In this document: one piece after another, positions 19,264 to 30,078 of the stretch | How the letters are laid out: the number at the start of each line of letters is the position of its first letter | How positions within the stretch are numbered: the stretch's first letter is position 1 | Source of the DNA: Zygosaccharomyces rouxii | Taxonomy: Eukaryota; Ascomycota; Saccharomycetes; Saccharomycetales; Saccharomycetaceae | Assembly (NCBI RefSeq): GCF_000026365.1 | Contig: NC_012992.1 | Location: forward strand, 496,001 to 560,000 | DNA length: 64,000 nucleotides | Direction of reading: 5' to 3' | Notes under the pieces: generated by a model | What the model saw: only the letters and a program-made list of their open reading frames with translations | Database searches by the model: none | Told to the model about the DNA's origin: nothing | Made by a program: the position numbers and the translations under genes

Positions 19264-21024
19264 ATGGGGAAAAAATCAAGGAAAAGAATAATCGAACCAA
19301 CCGGTGGCCATTGGCCACCAGAATTGTTCGAAAAGGTTTTCAATAACCTTCAAGAGCTATCTGGAGTGACTTCTTTGACAGATATAATGAAAGCTCTGTC
19401 TGCCCTCAGCGGAACAGAGCATTCAATTGCTGTCTCAAAAATATGCAACAAAATTCTTTTCATTGACCTCACTGGAGCCGAAAATCTAGAAGAGCTCTCA
19501 CATATATCTCGATGTGTTAGTCAAATTTCCTGCAAGTCTAACATGGTGCAGACTGACTATATTCAGCTTACAAACGTACTTGAGACGTCAAGTGCAAATA
19601 AAAAAGTCCTTGTTATCGATAATGATGTTGACGTTTTTGCTATAGAGAAAAGCTTGAAAAGTTGCACCGACCTGATATTTTGCTGTGATAGCTCAACTTC
19701 GTTAGAACGTGGACCTGTTAAAGAGCTGATATCTGTAATCGCAAGAGTAGCAAAAGATACAGACACAGACCCGAAACATTTGATACTAGACTTTCCTAAA
19801 GCTTCTTTAACATTCAAGAGTCAAACCTGGTTAGGAATATTCGATCATAAATTGGTCAGTGGTTTGTGTGAATATAATGGTTCTATACCCATATCGATAC
19901 CAAACGTGAAACAAATAAACTTTCTCCAAAAAACGCTCGATAATATATTGAGAGATATTTTAACGAGCGCTAAACGTGTAGAAAAATGCGATTGCTATGA
20001 TTGCCGCAATGGATATGGGAGTTCTAGGAGCAATCATAGCCGCCAATTAACTCACTACGATAAGGAAATTGTTACACAGCAACTTGACCGCTGGCTCAAT
20101 AAATTGTATTTTTATTTGCCTGATGTTAGCCAAATATATTTTTTGGAAGGTTTCTCAGTTCAGACTTGCAACTTCGTTAACTTTTCAGTTGGGAGGCTCG
20201 AACTTCTCAAGCTATGCGAAGCTAAAATTGAAGATGTATTTCGATTCTATTCGTTGGCTAATTGTAATTTGCCACAGCTTGAATATTTTGCTGGGCATTC
20301 TTTCGATTTTTTGAATGGGAGTCCTAAAGATACTTTGAACCTAAGAAAATCGATTCAACTCTTAGCAGAAATTTCATCAAAAGTAAGAAGTAATGGTGCC
20401 ATCACAACATGTGAACTGGAATTGTTCCCGAAGAGTACCAAAAGAAGTCGAATCGTGAACTGGATTGTTGATGAATTCAGTACTACCACTAACAGAGGAG
20501 TTATAAAGTCGAGTGGTCAGGAATATAGTGAATATCTAGTGCCACGGTTTGAAATTAGCATGGAATCTTTGGAAGTTTTGGAACTTAAACCATTAGTTTT
20601 AGAGGAAATGTCAGCAATAAGCATCAGGGGATTCTATCTCCCAAACTTGAAGCAGCTTTCTATTATTGGCGACGATGCGATAAGAGGAGAGCTCAAATCG
20701 GATAAATTGTATTTGGACGCTGATAGATTCCAATCACCAGTTAGGGTTGGAACTTCTGCAACCCCAGAAAAAAGTGGTGATTTTATGTCATGGTCACAAA
20801 TCAATACTCTGAATGACCTGGGATTCAACCTGATGAATCCTATTATGTTTTCCACTTCGAATAATTTCTCGAATTGTAAGAAACTTCAAGTCTTGGCTTG
20901 TGAAGCAAAGAGGCCTGATTATTTGTTTAATGTGAGGAATTTAAAGGAAGTCTTGCCCAATCTCGATCTGCAAGCGAGTTTCTCATCATTTGTGGATGAG
21001 AAGCAGATTGTAATTTTGATATAG
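19264..21024 (+). CDS. Unrecognised protein, possible F-box/LRR type
   Basis: 586 residues. The N-terminus is basic (MGKKSRKRIIEP). It is followed by a segment reminiscent of an F-box start (HWPPELFEKVFNNLQELSG, about 16-34). The rest alternates short hydrophobic strands and polar stretches, loosely like leucine-rich repeats (LPQLEYFAGHSFDFL, LEVLELKPLVLEEMSA, LPNLKQLSIIGDD). A CDCYDCRNGYG cluster at about 240-250 could bind metal. I cannot name an orthologue. Codon use looks less biased than in DDP1 or RMT2. It lies between RMT2 (YDR465C region) and DDP1 (YOR163W region), at an apparent synteny break. The F-box reading is tentative. Confidence 0.8.
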   Translation: MGKKSRKRIIEPTGGHWPPELFEKVFNNLQELSGVTSLTDIMKALSALSGTEHSIAVSKICNKILFIDLTGAENLEELSHISRCVSQISCKSNMVQTDYIQLTNVLETSSANKKVLVIDNDVDVFAIEKSLKSCTDLIFCCDSSTSLERGPVKELISVIARVAKDTDTDPKHLILDFPKASLTFKSQTWLGIFDHKLVSGLCEYNGSIPISIPNVKQINFLQKTLDNILRDILTSAKRVEKCDCYDCRNGYGSSRSNHSRQLTHYDKEIVTQQLDRWLNKLYFYLPDVSQIYFLEGFSVQTCNFVNFSVGRLELLKLCEAKIEDVFRFYSLANCNLPQLEYFAGHSFDFLNGSPKDTLNLRKSIQLLAEISSKVRSNGAITTCELELFPKSTKRSRIVNWIVDEFSTTTNRGVIKSSGQEYSEYLVPRFEISMESLEVLELKPLVLEEMSAISIRGFYLPNLKQLSIIGDDAIRGELKSDKLYLDADRFQSPVRVGTSATPEKSGDFMSWSQINTLNDLGFNLMNPIMFSTSNNFSNCKKLQVLACEAKRPDYLFNVRNLKEVLPNLDLQASFSSFVDEKQIVILI

Positions 21025-22009
<985 letters not shown>

Positions 22010-22121
22010 TATTGGGATAAAAAAATAAAAAAAAGAATGGGAAAGGAAAAAACGATCAAAAAATACTGTGCTTCCTCTTTATATAATTCTTTTTGTCATT
22101 TGCATCATTCTTTCTAAGTAG

Positions 22122-23045
22122 TCAAATACCGCCAGGTCCACCTAGGAAGCCCGCCATCATGTCCTGGAGGAAGTTCGACTGCTTTTTGGCAACGATACCG
22201 AAATATTCTTGACCTAAAAATTCCAATTCATTGGAATATTTTTGACTTGAACCAGAGTAGTGTTCTTTCAAATTCAAGAACAATTCTTTGTGCTTGGTTT
22301 GACAAGTGAGCAATAATAGTTGCAGGAAGTTCAAATCTGCAATTTCACGGAAAAAGAATAATTTGAATCCATTTTTATCGATGATTTCCACCTCTGGTTG
22401 GAATTGATCGATGAACAATTGTAAAAACATATCTTTTGCTTCGTATGCCCACGCTACATTGGAGATGAAAAGGTAGTTAAACACCAACCTACTGAAGTAA
22501 TCACCAATGCTGCTGGCATCATTTCCTTGTTTAAACCAGTCCCATAACAAATCAACGTATTTCAATAGTGAATCGTGGGTGCCCAACATTAAATATCTTT
22601 CAGCTTCATAGGCGTACCCACCTTCGATGTATTTGGAACCAATGACGTTGTGTAAAGAGGGATCTCCGAATTTGAATTCACTGTATTTAATGGACCAATT
22701 GTTCATACCTGTAATCACATCTTTCAAATTAGGTTCAGAGGCATCTACAGCAACTAACAGTTGGACTAGTCTCGATACTGAGGTTTCATCCACCTTAATT
22801 TGTGCCAAATCGTAAACTTCTAAAAGGTAGAAGATTAAATCTGTACCTGAACCACCTTGGTCTGCCTTTAAAAAAGATAGTGCACCCTGTGTAATCAAAT
22901 CGATCGCATCTTGGTAGGATTTGGACCTTACGTATCTATTGGCAATGGTCCTTAATGTCTGATGAGCTTCGTAAAAATCACCAGCTTCAATCTTAATCTG
23001 GAAACGTTGCAGGGTCCTTTGCAATTTGGCATTGACTGAACTCAT
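22122..23045 (-). CDS. GET4: GET pathway factor Get4
   Basis: 307 residues (S. cerevisiae 312). It is an all-helical, TPR-like repeat protein: [31 protein letters not shown], then [30 protein letters not shown] and [19 protein letters not shown]. Get4 pairs with Get5. It bridges Sgt2 to the Get3 ATPase, delivering tail-anchored proteins to the ER. The divergent neighbour is SEY1 (179 bp apart). The order DDP1-GET4-SEY1-SWT1 matches S. cerevisiae YOR163-166. Confidence 0.95.
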   Translation of the reverse strand: MSSVNAKLQRTLQRFQIKIEAGDFYEAHQTLRTIANRYVRSKSYQDAIDLITQGALSFLKADQGGSGTDLIFYLLEVYDLAQIKVDETSVSRLVQLLVAVDASEPNLKDVITGMNNWSIKYSEFKFGDPSLHNVIGSKYIEGGYAYEAERYLMLGTHDSLLKYVDLLWDWFKQGNDASSIGDYFSRLVFNYLFISNVAWAYEAKDMFLQLFIDQFQPEVEIIDKNGFKLFFFREIADLNFLQLLLLTCQTKHKELFLNLKEHYSGSSQKYSNELEFLGQEYFGIVAKKQSNFLQDMMAGFLGGPGGI

Positions 23046-23224
23046 TGGATGTGGAAGCTCGAGAAGCTCTGAGAGGTCTAGTTGATGGTTTTAACCTTAT
23101 TAAATCTTGTATTTTTTTTCATTATGGGTACTGATATACAAGAAGTGGTTGAAAAAAAACTCCTGTATTGTACTACCACTCATACTACAAACACAAGAAC
23201 TACAAAGAGGTGACAAAAAGATTG

Positions 23225-25609
23225 ATGATGGAAGTCATCGATAGTGTTTTGGGAGATCGCCAGAGTGCTATTCAATTGATTGATGAGAGTAAGAAATTCC
23301 ACCAAGATGCTTTGAACTATTTTAACAAATGTATTGATGACCGTGACGTCGGGTTGGATTACCATGTTATATCTGTCTTTGGATCTCAGTCTAGTGGTAA
23401 ATCTACACTTTTAAACCATTTATTCAATACAGATTTTGATACTATGGATGCTCAGGTTAAGAGGCAGCAGACCACTAAAGGTATATGGTTAGCACATACG
23501 AGGAAAGTAAATACAACGCATAAGTTGGATGGGCCTGCATCAGATCTCTTTGTTTTGGATGTGGAAGGTTCTGATGGTGCTGAAAGGGGTGAGGATCAAG
23601 ATTTTGAGAGAAAGGCGGCTCTTTTTGCCATTTCTGTGTCTGAAGTTCTGATTGTAAACATGTGGGAACAACAGATCGGGCTGTACCAAGGTAATAATAT
23701 GGCACTGCTAAAGACCGTGTTTGAAGTGAACCTGTCACTATTCGGAAAGAGTCACAATGGCCATAAAGTGTTGTTACTGTTTGTTATTAGAGACCATGTT
23801 GGTATTACGCCGTTATCCAGTCTAAAAGAATCTCTAATTGCAGAGTTGGAAAAAGTCTGGTCAGAACTAAATAAACCTGTCGAATGCGAAGATTCTTCTC
23901 TTTACGATTTCTTTGATTTAGAATTTGTTGGTTTGGGTCATAAGCTTTTACAAGCTGAACAATTCCAAGAAGGTGTCAAAAGGTTAGGTGATTCATTTGC
24001 ATTGAAAAGTGCAAATCCCTACTATTTCAAACCCCAGTATCATCATAATTTACCGCTAGATGGGTGGATCATGTATTCTGAAAACTGCTGGGAGCAGGTG
24101 GAAAATAACAGAGATCTCGATCTTCCCACACAACAGATTTTAGTGGCAAGATTCAAGACTGATGAAGTGGCGCAAGAGGCTTTAAGTCTATTCCATTCTA
24201 AATACAGTGGATCTGTGGATCACATTTTGGATGACAGGGAAAAATTAGGTGAAGTTTTGAAAAATCTGAAGCAAGAATGCTTGATTTACTACGATGAGCG
24301 TGCTTATCGCTATGCTGAACCTGTTTATTTGGAGAAAAGAAGCGAGTTAGCCGCTAAGATGGAAGCAGAATTTAGAAAAACAATAGGGAATTTCTTGGAT
24401 CAATTGTCAGAATCCTTGATGCAAAGGTTACAAACAGAAGTCTTGGATAAGAAGAATCAGCATTTACCTTTCCAAAAGAGAACGAAAATTTTGGTCCAAT
24501 CTACAAAGGAGGAATATTGGACTGCAGTATCTTCTTTCCAACAATTGGAATTATTACGTTCTACGGAGGAAATTCTGCAACATTTCGATGAGCAAGTTGA
24601 CACCAAGATTAAGCAACTGAAAAATGATGAAGTCAATACTTTGATTGCACGCGCCAACAAGAGCATCACTTTGAAAGTGAAAGAGCAAGCAGTACATTAC
24701 TTGTCAAATCCTGAAAGAGATACTTGGGATAAAATTTTAGATATGTTTGAGAAAACCATTCAATCATCATTGTCCAAGTACGAAATTTCTGAGGGCCATT
24801 ACGATTTCCAAGTTGGATTCACCGAAGAAGAAAATGATTCTGTTTATAAGAAGGTCTGTTCTAGGGCATGGCATGTATTGAACGTCACTGTCCATGACTA
24901 CTTAAAGCCAGACACCATTGTTAGCATCTTGAGAGATAGATTTGAGACTAAATTCAGATATGATGAGGACGATTCTCCCCGTCTATGGAGAAATGAAGAT
25001 GAAATTGATCGTGCCTTCCGTATTGCCAAAGACCATGCATTGGAAGTGTTAAATGTCCTTTCCTTTGCCGCTACCTCAGATCATGTGGAAATCGTACCAG
25101 CATTTGGTGAAGATAACCATGAAGAGGATGAATGTTATGAAGATGAATTAGGTATTCAACATTCTCGTCATTTTGCTCATATTCTTAATGAATTGCAAAA
25201 GGAAAAGGTTTTACAACAATTTAGAAGACAAATTAATTTGACGGTGCTGGATTCCAAGAGATCGATCATTAAGACGACAACGGCTATTCCAATATGGATG
25301 TATCTGCTTGTTGTTGCTCTCGGCTGGAACGAATTTGTGATGGTCCTACGTAACCCGCTGTTAGTTACACTTGTATTGCTGTTTGGTGTTGGATTCATCT
25401 TCGTCAATAAATTCGGTCTATGGGGGCCAGTATTGAATGTTGCTCACAATGCGGTAGCTGAAGTTAGAATTACTGCCAAGGAAAAATTGAGGGCAATTGT
25501 GATGGATGAAGATGAAAAACGACACTTAATCAATTCAGCGGGTAAAGAATCCTACGAGATGAAGGACATGAGTGATTCAGATAATGAAAAGATCGAAAAA
25601 TCAGAATAA
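23225..25609 (+). CDS. SEY1: ER membrane-fusion GTPase Sey1 (atlastin-like)
   Basis: 794 residues from the ATG at 23225; a second ATG follows directly, and upstream in-frame codons give only TTG. The dynamin-like GTPase domain has P-loop GSQSSGKS (53-60), the switch DVEGSDG and the G4-type RDHVG. A long helical middle follows. Near the C-terminus is a membrane hairpin (IPIWMYLLVVALGWNEFV, then NPLLVTLVLLFGVGFIFV) and a charged cytosolic tail. Sey1 drives homotypic fusion of ER tubules. Confidence 0.97.
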   Translation: MMEVIDSVLGDRQSAIQLIDESKKFHQDALNYFNKCIDDRDVGLDYHVISVFGSQSSGKSTLLNHLFNTDFDTMDAQVKRQQTTKGIWLAHTRKVNTTHKLDGPASDLFVLDVEGSDGAERGEDQDFERKAALFAISVSEVLIVNMWEQQIGLYQGNNMALLKTVFEVNLSLFGKSHNGHKVLLLFVIRDHVGITPLSSLKESLIAELEKVWSELNKPVECEDSSLYDFFDLEFVGLGHKLLQAEQFQEGVKRLGDSFALKSANPYYFKPQYHHNLPLDGWIMYSENCWEQVENNRDLDLPTQQILVARFKTDEVAQEALSLFHSKYSGSVDHILDDREKLGEVLKNLKQECLIYYDERAYRYAEPVYLEKRSELAAKMEAEFRKTIGNFLDQLSESLMQRLQTEVLDKKNQHLPFQKRTKILVQSTKEEYWTAVSSFQQLELLRSTEEILQHFDEQVDTKIKQLKNDEVNTLIARANKSITLKVKEQAVHYLSNPERDTWDKILDMFEKTIQSSLSKYEISEGHYDFQVGFTEEENDSVYKKVCSRAWHVLNVTVHDYLKPDTIVSILRDRFETKFRYDEDDSPRLWRNEDEIDRAFRIAKDHALEVLNVLSFAATSDHVEIVPAFGEDNHEEDECYEDELGIQHSRHFAHILNELQKEKVLQQFRRQINLTVLDSKRSIIKTTTAIPIWMYLLVVALGWNEFVMVLRNPLLVTLVLLFGVGFIFVNKFGLWGPVLNVAHNAVAEVRITAKEKLRAIVMDEDEKRHLINSAGKESYEMKDMSDSDNEKIEKSE

Positions 25610-25728
25610 AAACATTTCGAAAAATGAGAAGAGAAAAAGTGCTTCCTGGTCTTTTTCTTCGTTTCCTCTTTTCGTTTGGCATGTTTTTTAGACATATTCA
25701 TAATATATAAATATACATAAAGTCGAAA

Positions 25729-26628
25729 ATGATTAGTACTGTTGGAATGACTCGTATTATGCCACTGATGGAAAAGCTCGAGTCGCTTCTGAAAGATGAC
25801 AAACTGAACGAATGGGCCGTTGGTACAATAGACAGTGATAGAGTCTTTGTCAACTCACAGGCTTCAAGTGAATCTGAATTAATATTTTGTTTTGTTCCGC
25901 TATATAATGATCCATTTCTAATAGTTATCTCAAATTTGATAGAGCAATGTAAAAGGCAAGGTTTTGTAGACGAATCCGTTTTGCAAATACAGAATTATCT
26001 TCATTCAAGGGTTGGTTCGATTTTAGCTTTTAATTGGTTAGAGAGGGAGATTAAATTTGAGGTATCTGTTGCCTCATTACAGGTTCAACTTAAGGCACCT
26101 GTGATGGCTACAAGCCCTCAATTAGCATCTAGATTATTTCAAAAAGTTTTGGAATATAATCTAAGAAAAGTCTCCGTGCTTCAAGGAGTTTCTGATGATC
26201 TTTTGGGTCTTATAGATTCCAAGGATAAGACCATTGAATACCTTAGTGAAAATGTACAAGAACTGGGAGGTGAAAGAATAATCGCCAAATGGGCACCTCA
26301 GGGGTCTTACAATGCTAAATCTTTGGAAAGGTATTCACCCCCCTTAGAACTTTTACAATGTTTAGAGAACTCTGACGATATTATGAAAGTGGCAGAATCG
26401 CTACTAAAGTTAAAACCACATTTCCGTAACTATACAAGATCACCCTCTAAGTCTCCTCGTAAAAGGTATAGAGATCTAGGAGCGACAAATTTGACAAGCA
26501 GACTTCAACAAGACCAAACACAATCCACTGTACTGAGTCCGCCAGACGCCCAGGGTCCCAAGCGTGCCGTTAGCGATTCACCCAGTAAAAGGCAGAAATT
26601 CGGAAAAGTTAAGGTTACAAAAAAATGA
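25729..26628 (+). CDS. NEJ1: NHEJ factor Nej1 (XLF/Lif2 family)
   Basis: 299 residues. The N-terminal half reads as the XLF-like beta-sandwich head (LNEWAVGTIDSDRVFVN, LIFCFVPLYNDPFLIVISNLIEQCK). A helical stalk follows (SRLFQKVLEYNLRKVSVLQGVSDDLLGLIDSKDKTIEYL). The C-terminus is basic with SPSKSPRKRYRD and ends SKRQKFGKVKVTKK. A basic tail with a phenylalanine is typical of Nej1/XLF. Nej1 supports Lif1-Dnl4 ligase in non-homologous end joining. In S. cerevisiae NEJ1 is next to RPS28B, and here it is one gene away from RPS28. Sequence identity is low, so synteny adds much of the confidence. Confidence 0.8.
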   Translation: MISTVGMTRIMPLMEKLESLLKDDKLNEWAVGTIDSDRVFVNSQASSESELIFCFVPLYNDPFLIVISNLIEQCKRQGFVDESVLQIQNYLHSRVGSILAFNWLEREIKFEVSVASLQVQLKAPVMATSPQLASRLFQKVLEYNLRKVSVLQGVSDDLLGLIDSKDKTIEYLSENVQELGGERIIAKWAPQGSYNAKSLERYSPPLELLQCLENSDDIMKVAESLLKLKPHFRNYTRSPSKSPRKRYRDLGATNLTSRLQQDQTQSTVLSPPDAQGPKRAVSDSPSKRQKFGKVKVTKK

Positions 26629-26655
26629 CGATGTTGTTGTAGCTGTTAGGTGATG

Positions 26656-28050
26656 CTAACTACATTGAGCGGCAAGATCTTCCCACCGACGGCTAAGTGA
26701 ATCTAATTGCTCAAGCTCTTGATCACTGCGTTTTACGAAAAGAAAAGTTAATACTTCTTCCCAAAATCTAATGAAGAGAGCCAATTCTTGAGATGTTGTG
26801 GGTACTTCTAATATGGAAGATGGTAATTCCTTCCAATCCGATTGTCTCATTTTAGATTTTTGAAATAGCTGTCCAAACACAGATATCCAGAATTGTGCAA
26901 TAAAACGGGAAATTTCCTTGAGATTTAACAAATCATCCTTCGAATAATCAATAAATTCAAGTTCATCCCCGTATTCTTGCCTCATTGCGTAATCTACTGC
27001 CTCTACCACTGTATCATGCACTTCATTATAAATCATACTCATTAATTCGTGAAACTGTAATGCAGAATGTGAATTGGTATATGCATTTTGTTGAAAAAAA
27101 TCATGAGAACCAAACCTCGAAAGATTTTCCTCATATGCCTTGGAAGCAATCAGCTGTGCTGACATTCCCTTTCTAAACGATATTGTAAGAACTTGTTCTG
27201 TCAATGCCTTTAAACAAAGGTTTTTATCATTAGACATCAATACGACAAAGCATTCCAGTTTATCCTTGAAATAAAGACAACAATCTAAAATTGCATCATC
27301 TTTAATACAATTGGAATCTATGGTTTGTCGTAGTTTTTGTCCCATTATTCCTGAGTCTAAATTGGCTAAATTTTTATAGATCCAATCGTTAGCCGATCTA
27401 GCCAAATGTGCTACCTGTCTCTTACCACCATGTTCATCCTTTACTGCCACACCATATGAAGATACCTTTAATCCATCTAATTCTTGCATAACTGTGCTAG
27501 GGATTACAATTTGGTGATGAAAGCGAGGCGCCAACGTTCTCAATGTTTCTAAAGTACTCAAATGTGAAATGATAAAATTTGTATCTACTACAAATACAGT
27601 TTTCAATCTTGTAGGTACCATCATGGGGAAACTAGAATCGATCTGTTTCCTTGACCGCGGCAGTGTAGCCGCCTCAGGCCCCAAAGTATCTGAACTTCTA
27701 CGATCCGATAAGTAATTGGAGACCAGCTCAACACTTTGATCATCCATATCTAACATCGGCATATCTTCATCTTCATCGGTAACTTCATATATCGCTTCTT
27801 GCAGTGGTGGAGATGATGGTAACGGGGGAGCTGGTGATGGTTGGTATAATTTATCGATATCTGCAACAGTATATTTCGAATCCTTCTTACTTTGTGTTTT
27901 TTCCACATTTTTCTCATTGTTAGACTGTTTTTGAGAACTTGACGGTACTAATTTATCACCTCCATTAGCATGAATAGAGGTCAATCCCATGATATGAAAC
28001 CAAACAGCTTTAAAGCCTGATGCTTTCGAAATGCTACCGGTTGAAATCAT
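26656..28050 (-). CDS. SWT1: mRNA-quality-control endoribonuclease Swt1 (PIN domain)
   Basis: 464 residues (S. cerevisiae 458). The N-terminal ~150 residues are low-complexity. The PIN nuclease domain starts at KTVFVVDTNFIISHLSTL (first acidic Asp). It continues through VIPSTVMQELDGLK, the acidic KDDAILDCCLYF and MSNDKNLCLKAL. A helical C-terminal domain follows. Swt1 cleaves unspliced and stalled messages at the nuclear pore. An alternative ATG lies 21 codons downstream (MGLTSIHANGG), and I cannot decide between them. It is convergent with NEJ1 (27 bp apart). Confidence 0.93.
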   Translation of the reverse strand: MISTGSISKASGFKAVWFHIMGLTSIHANGGDKLVPSSSQKQSNNEKNVEKTQSKKDSKYTVADIDKLYQPSPAPPLPSSPPLQEAIYEVTDEDEDMPMLDMDDQSVELVSNYLSDRRSSDTLGPEAATLPRSRKQIDSSFPMMVPTRLKTVFVVDTNFIISHLSTLETLRTLAPRFHHQIVIPSTVMQELDGLKVSSYGVAVKDEHGGKRQVAHLARSANDWIYKNLANLDSGIMGQKLRQTIDSNCIKDDAILDCCLYFKDKLECFVVLMSNDKNLCLKALTEQVLTISFRKGMSAQLIASKAYEENLSRFGSHDFFQQNAYTNSHSALQFHELMSMIYNEVHDTVVEAVDYAMRQEYGDELEFIDYSKDDLLNLKEISRFIAQFWISVFGQLFQKSKMRQSDWKELPSSILEVPTTSQELALFIRFWEEVLTFLFVKRSDQELEQLDSLSRRWEDLAAQCS

Positions 28051-29632
28051 TGATAATAACCAATTATACCTTTAGAGTTCATCGGACTCTTTTCAAACTT
28101 GTCACAATGAACGAAATGGAAAGAGCGATATTGAAGTATGATGAAGCAATTCATCATTAGATGGCATCGAAGAGGTTTGTAGCATATCTGATTAATTTTA
28201 CAGAATTCCTAGCTCAGCTTTTCATTGAGTTGTGGTTGTTTTTTTTTGCTTTTTTGTTTCTTTCCAAGGTTTACAACCTCCGGTGAGCTTAATACCAGTT
28301 TCCTATGCTGACAAGTTATATCGACAGCATTTAGATGGCTCAGTGGTGAATTTTAAGCTCTTCCAAATCCAACTTGACTTAGTCTCTTGTTTTCTGAGCT
28401 ATTTCTGGTGAACGAACGCATGCCTTCATAACCAAGTAACGTGTCTCAAAATGATCAAAATGCTAATTTGAAAGTTCGTGGAAACTAACAAATGATTATT
28501 CATATTAGACTGTGCTCTAAACTTAAAATCTTGGGATCTTGTAAGGCATTTCCAAGAAAGTTTTGGAAGCCTATCTACCATCCTTATGAGATTAGCCAAT
28601 ATAATGAATCAGAGTTCTCAAAAACTCGAATCGTTGATTTGTCAAAATAGTATAGGTGCAACAACCACAGTTCTTCACATTTATAAAAAAGGGGATCATC
28701 AAATATCTGTGGATTGCTGGATCAATACTTGCAATACAGTAATATAATAGAGTATATAAGTCTTTTTCCGTTTTACATGACGGCGGCTGAACTCGGCGGT
28801 TGGTTCGTGTCCCATAACCCTTTCTACTTCCAGCAGATATTTCACAATTCGAGTCAGCTCAGCCGGTGGCTACACATGCAGTTATTAACGTTCAATATAA
28901 GTATCAAACCTGCTAATTTTTTGGAATAGCCGCCCAGGTTGCGCATTCAGGTCTATATATGGTATTCGAAATTTTCTTCTCGAGAAATCCAGACATCACA
29001 TAGACCAGATATTCGGAGAACAGTCACTTGAAATGTCAAAAGATCAGCGTGACACATATGAACAGGAAGAAAGATTATACTAACTACTATAATATATAGC
29101 TATAGGACAAGTGGAATGGCAATTAAAATGGTAGAGGACCAACTGAATTATTGAAAAAACAAAAGCAACCATCTTTCATCTTTTTCTTTTTAGCCTTCTA
29201 CTTCCTCCGACCAATTAATCCCAGTTGTCATTGAGCACTTGAAATTCTCTATGGGTGTCTCCTACCGCCATCTTCGTAGTATACCCGTTCTAGAAACCAT
29301 CAAAATTAAGTGACTTCTATCATTCAATTTGCTTCTTAAAACGTCATAACCACTTAGACGGTATCATGCGAGATCATCACCACTTTATCAGCACCTTCAA
29401 CTAAGACCCATGCAATTAAAATCGTAATTTGGAAAATAGAAGCTTTAAAGATAGGAAAGAACATTTAGCGCCTTCGATCAATTGAGCACCTTTCCCACCA
29501 AATTGCATTCCAACCGTTCATATAGCCCATAAAAAATTTAAAAATTGAATTTCATTTTTTTAGTATTTTTTTTGTTTGATTTTATTGAATTAAGACAGAG
29601 AAAAGGAAATTAAAACTTTCAATTCCCCAGTC
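28051..29632. other. 1.58-kb gene-free region between SWT1 and RPS28
   Basis: No credible protein gene. It is the longest gene-free stretch apart from the HTZ1-PLB spacer. It lies downstream of RPS28 and upstream of SWT1. TATAAAAAA occurs at 28682. GC-rich URS1-like sites sit at 28781-28790 (CGGCGGCTGA), 28793-28802 (TCGGCGGTTG) and 28927-28936 (TAGCCGCCCA). Short ATG-initiated frames near 28109 and 28156 are unconvincing. A long RPS28 3' UTR or a non-coding transcript could occupy it. Confidence 0.5.
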
Positions 29633-29836
29633 TTAACGCAAACGACGAGCTTCACGCTCAGATTCCATTAGAACCAAGACGTCATTTTCTCTGACAGGAC
29701 CTTTGACGTTTCTAACGATGGTACGAGAAGTGTCGTCAAGGAATTCAACACGGACTTGAGTGACACCACCACGGGAACCGGTACGACCTAGAACCTTGAT
29801 GACCTTAGCTAGAGTGACTGGGGTTTTCGTATCCAT
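29633..29836 (-). CDS. RPS28: Ribosomal protein S28 (eS28)
   Basis: 67 residues, the exact family length: [20 protein letters not shown], then [13 protein letters not shown] and the terminal [10 protein letters not shown]. eS28 is a component of the 40S subunit. There is a single copy in this region where S. cerevisiae has RPS28A and RPS28B. It lies between RED1 and SWT1, which combines the neighbourhoods of both S. cerevisiae copies. The S. cerevisiae RPS28B mRNA is autoregulated through its long 3' UTR with Edc3. The gene-free 1.58 kb downstream here leaves room for that, but I found no proven stem-loop. Confidence 0.98.
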   Translation of the reverse strand: MDTKTPVTLAKVIKVLGRTGSRGGVTQVRVEFLDDTSRTIVRNVKGPVRENDVLVLMESEREARRLR

Positions 29837-30078
29837 CTTTGCCTGGTTTAGCTAATGAAATTGGCAAGAAAGAAAGTGAAGGAAGAGAAGGAAGTTTGAA
29901 ATGTTAAGTTGTGAAATCTAACTGGGTGAAATTTTTTTTTCATACAATGCTTGGTGAAATCGACGACAGTGAAAAAGTGAAAAAAATTGTTTGCGTGGTC
30001 TCTTTGAACGAACATGGCAGGGTAAATTTGAAAATTCAGAAGGGAAGTAGTCAAACGTAATGCTACACCACTCTTCCG

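Noticed and set aside
28156..28282. Short ORF with a hydrophobic segment, in the SWT1-RPS28 gap
   Set aside because: About 41 codons, Phe/Leu-rich mainly because of a T tract. No recognisable homologue and no supporting context.
29078..29099. TACTAAC followed by TATAG on the plus strand, resembling an intron 3' end
   Set aside because: No matching coding exon follows (the frame closes within 16 codons). The only candidate donor, near 28136, has a poor upstream frame. TACTAAC is expected by chance a few times in 64 kb.
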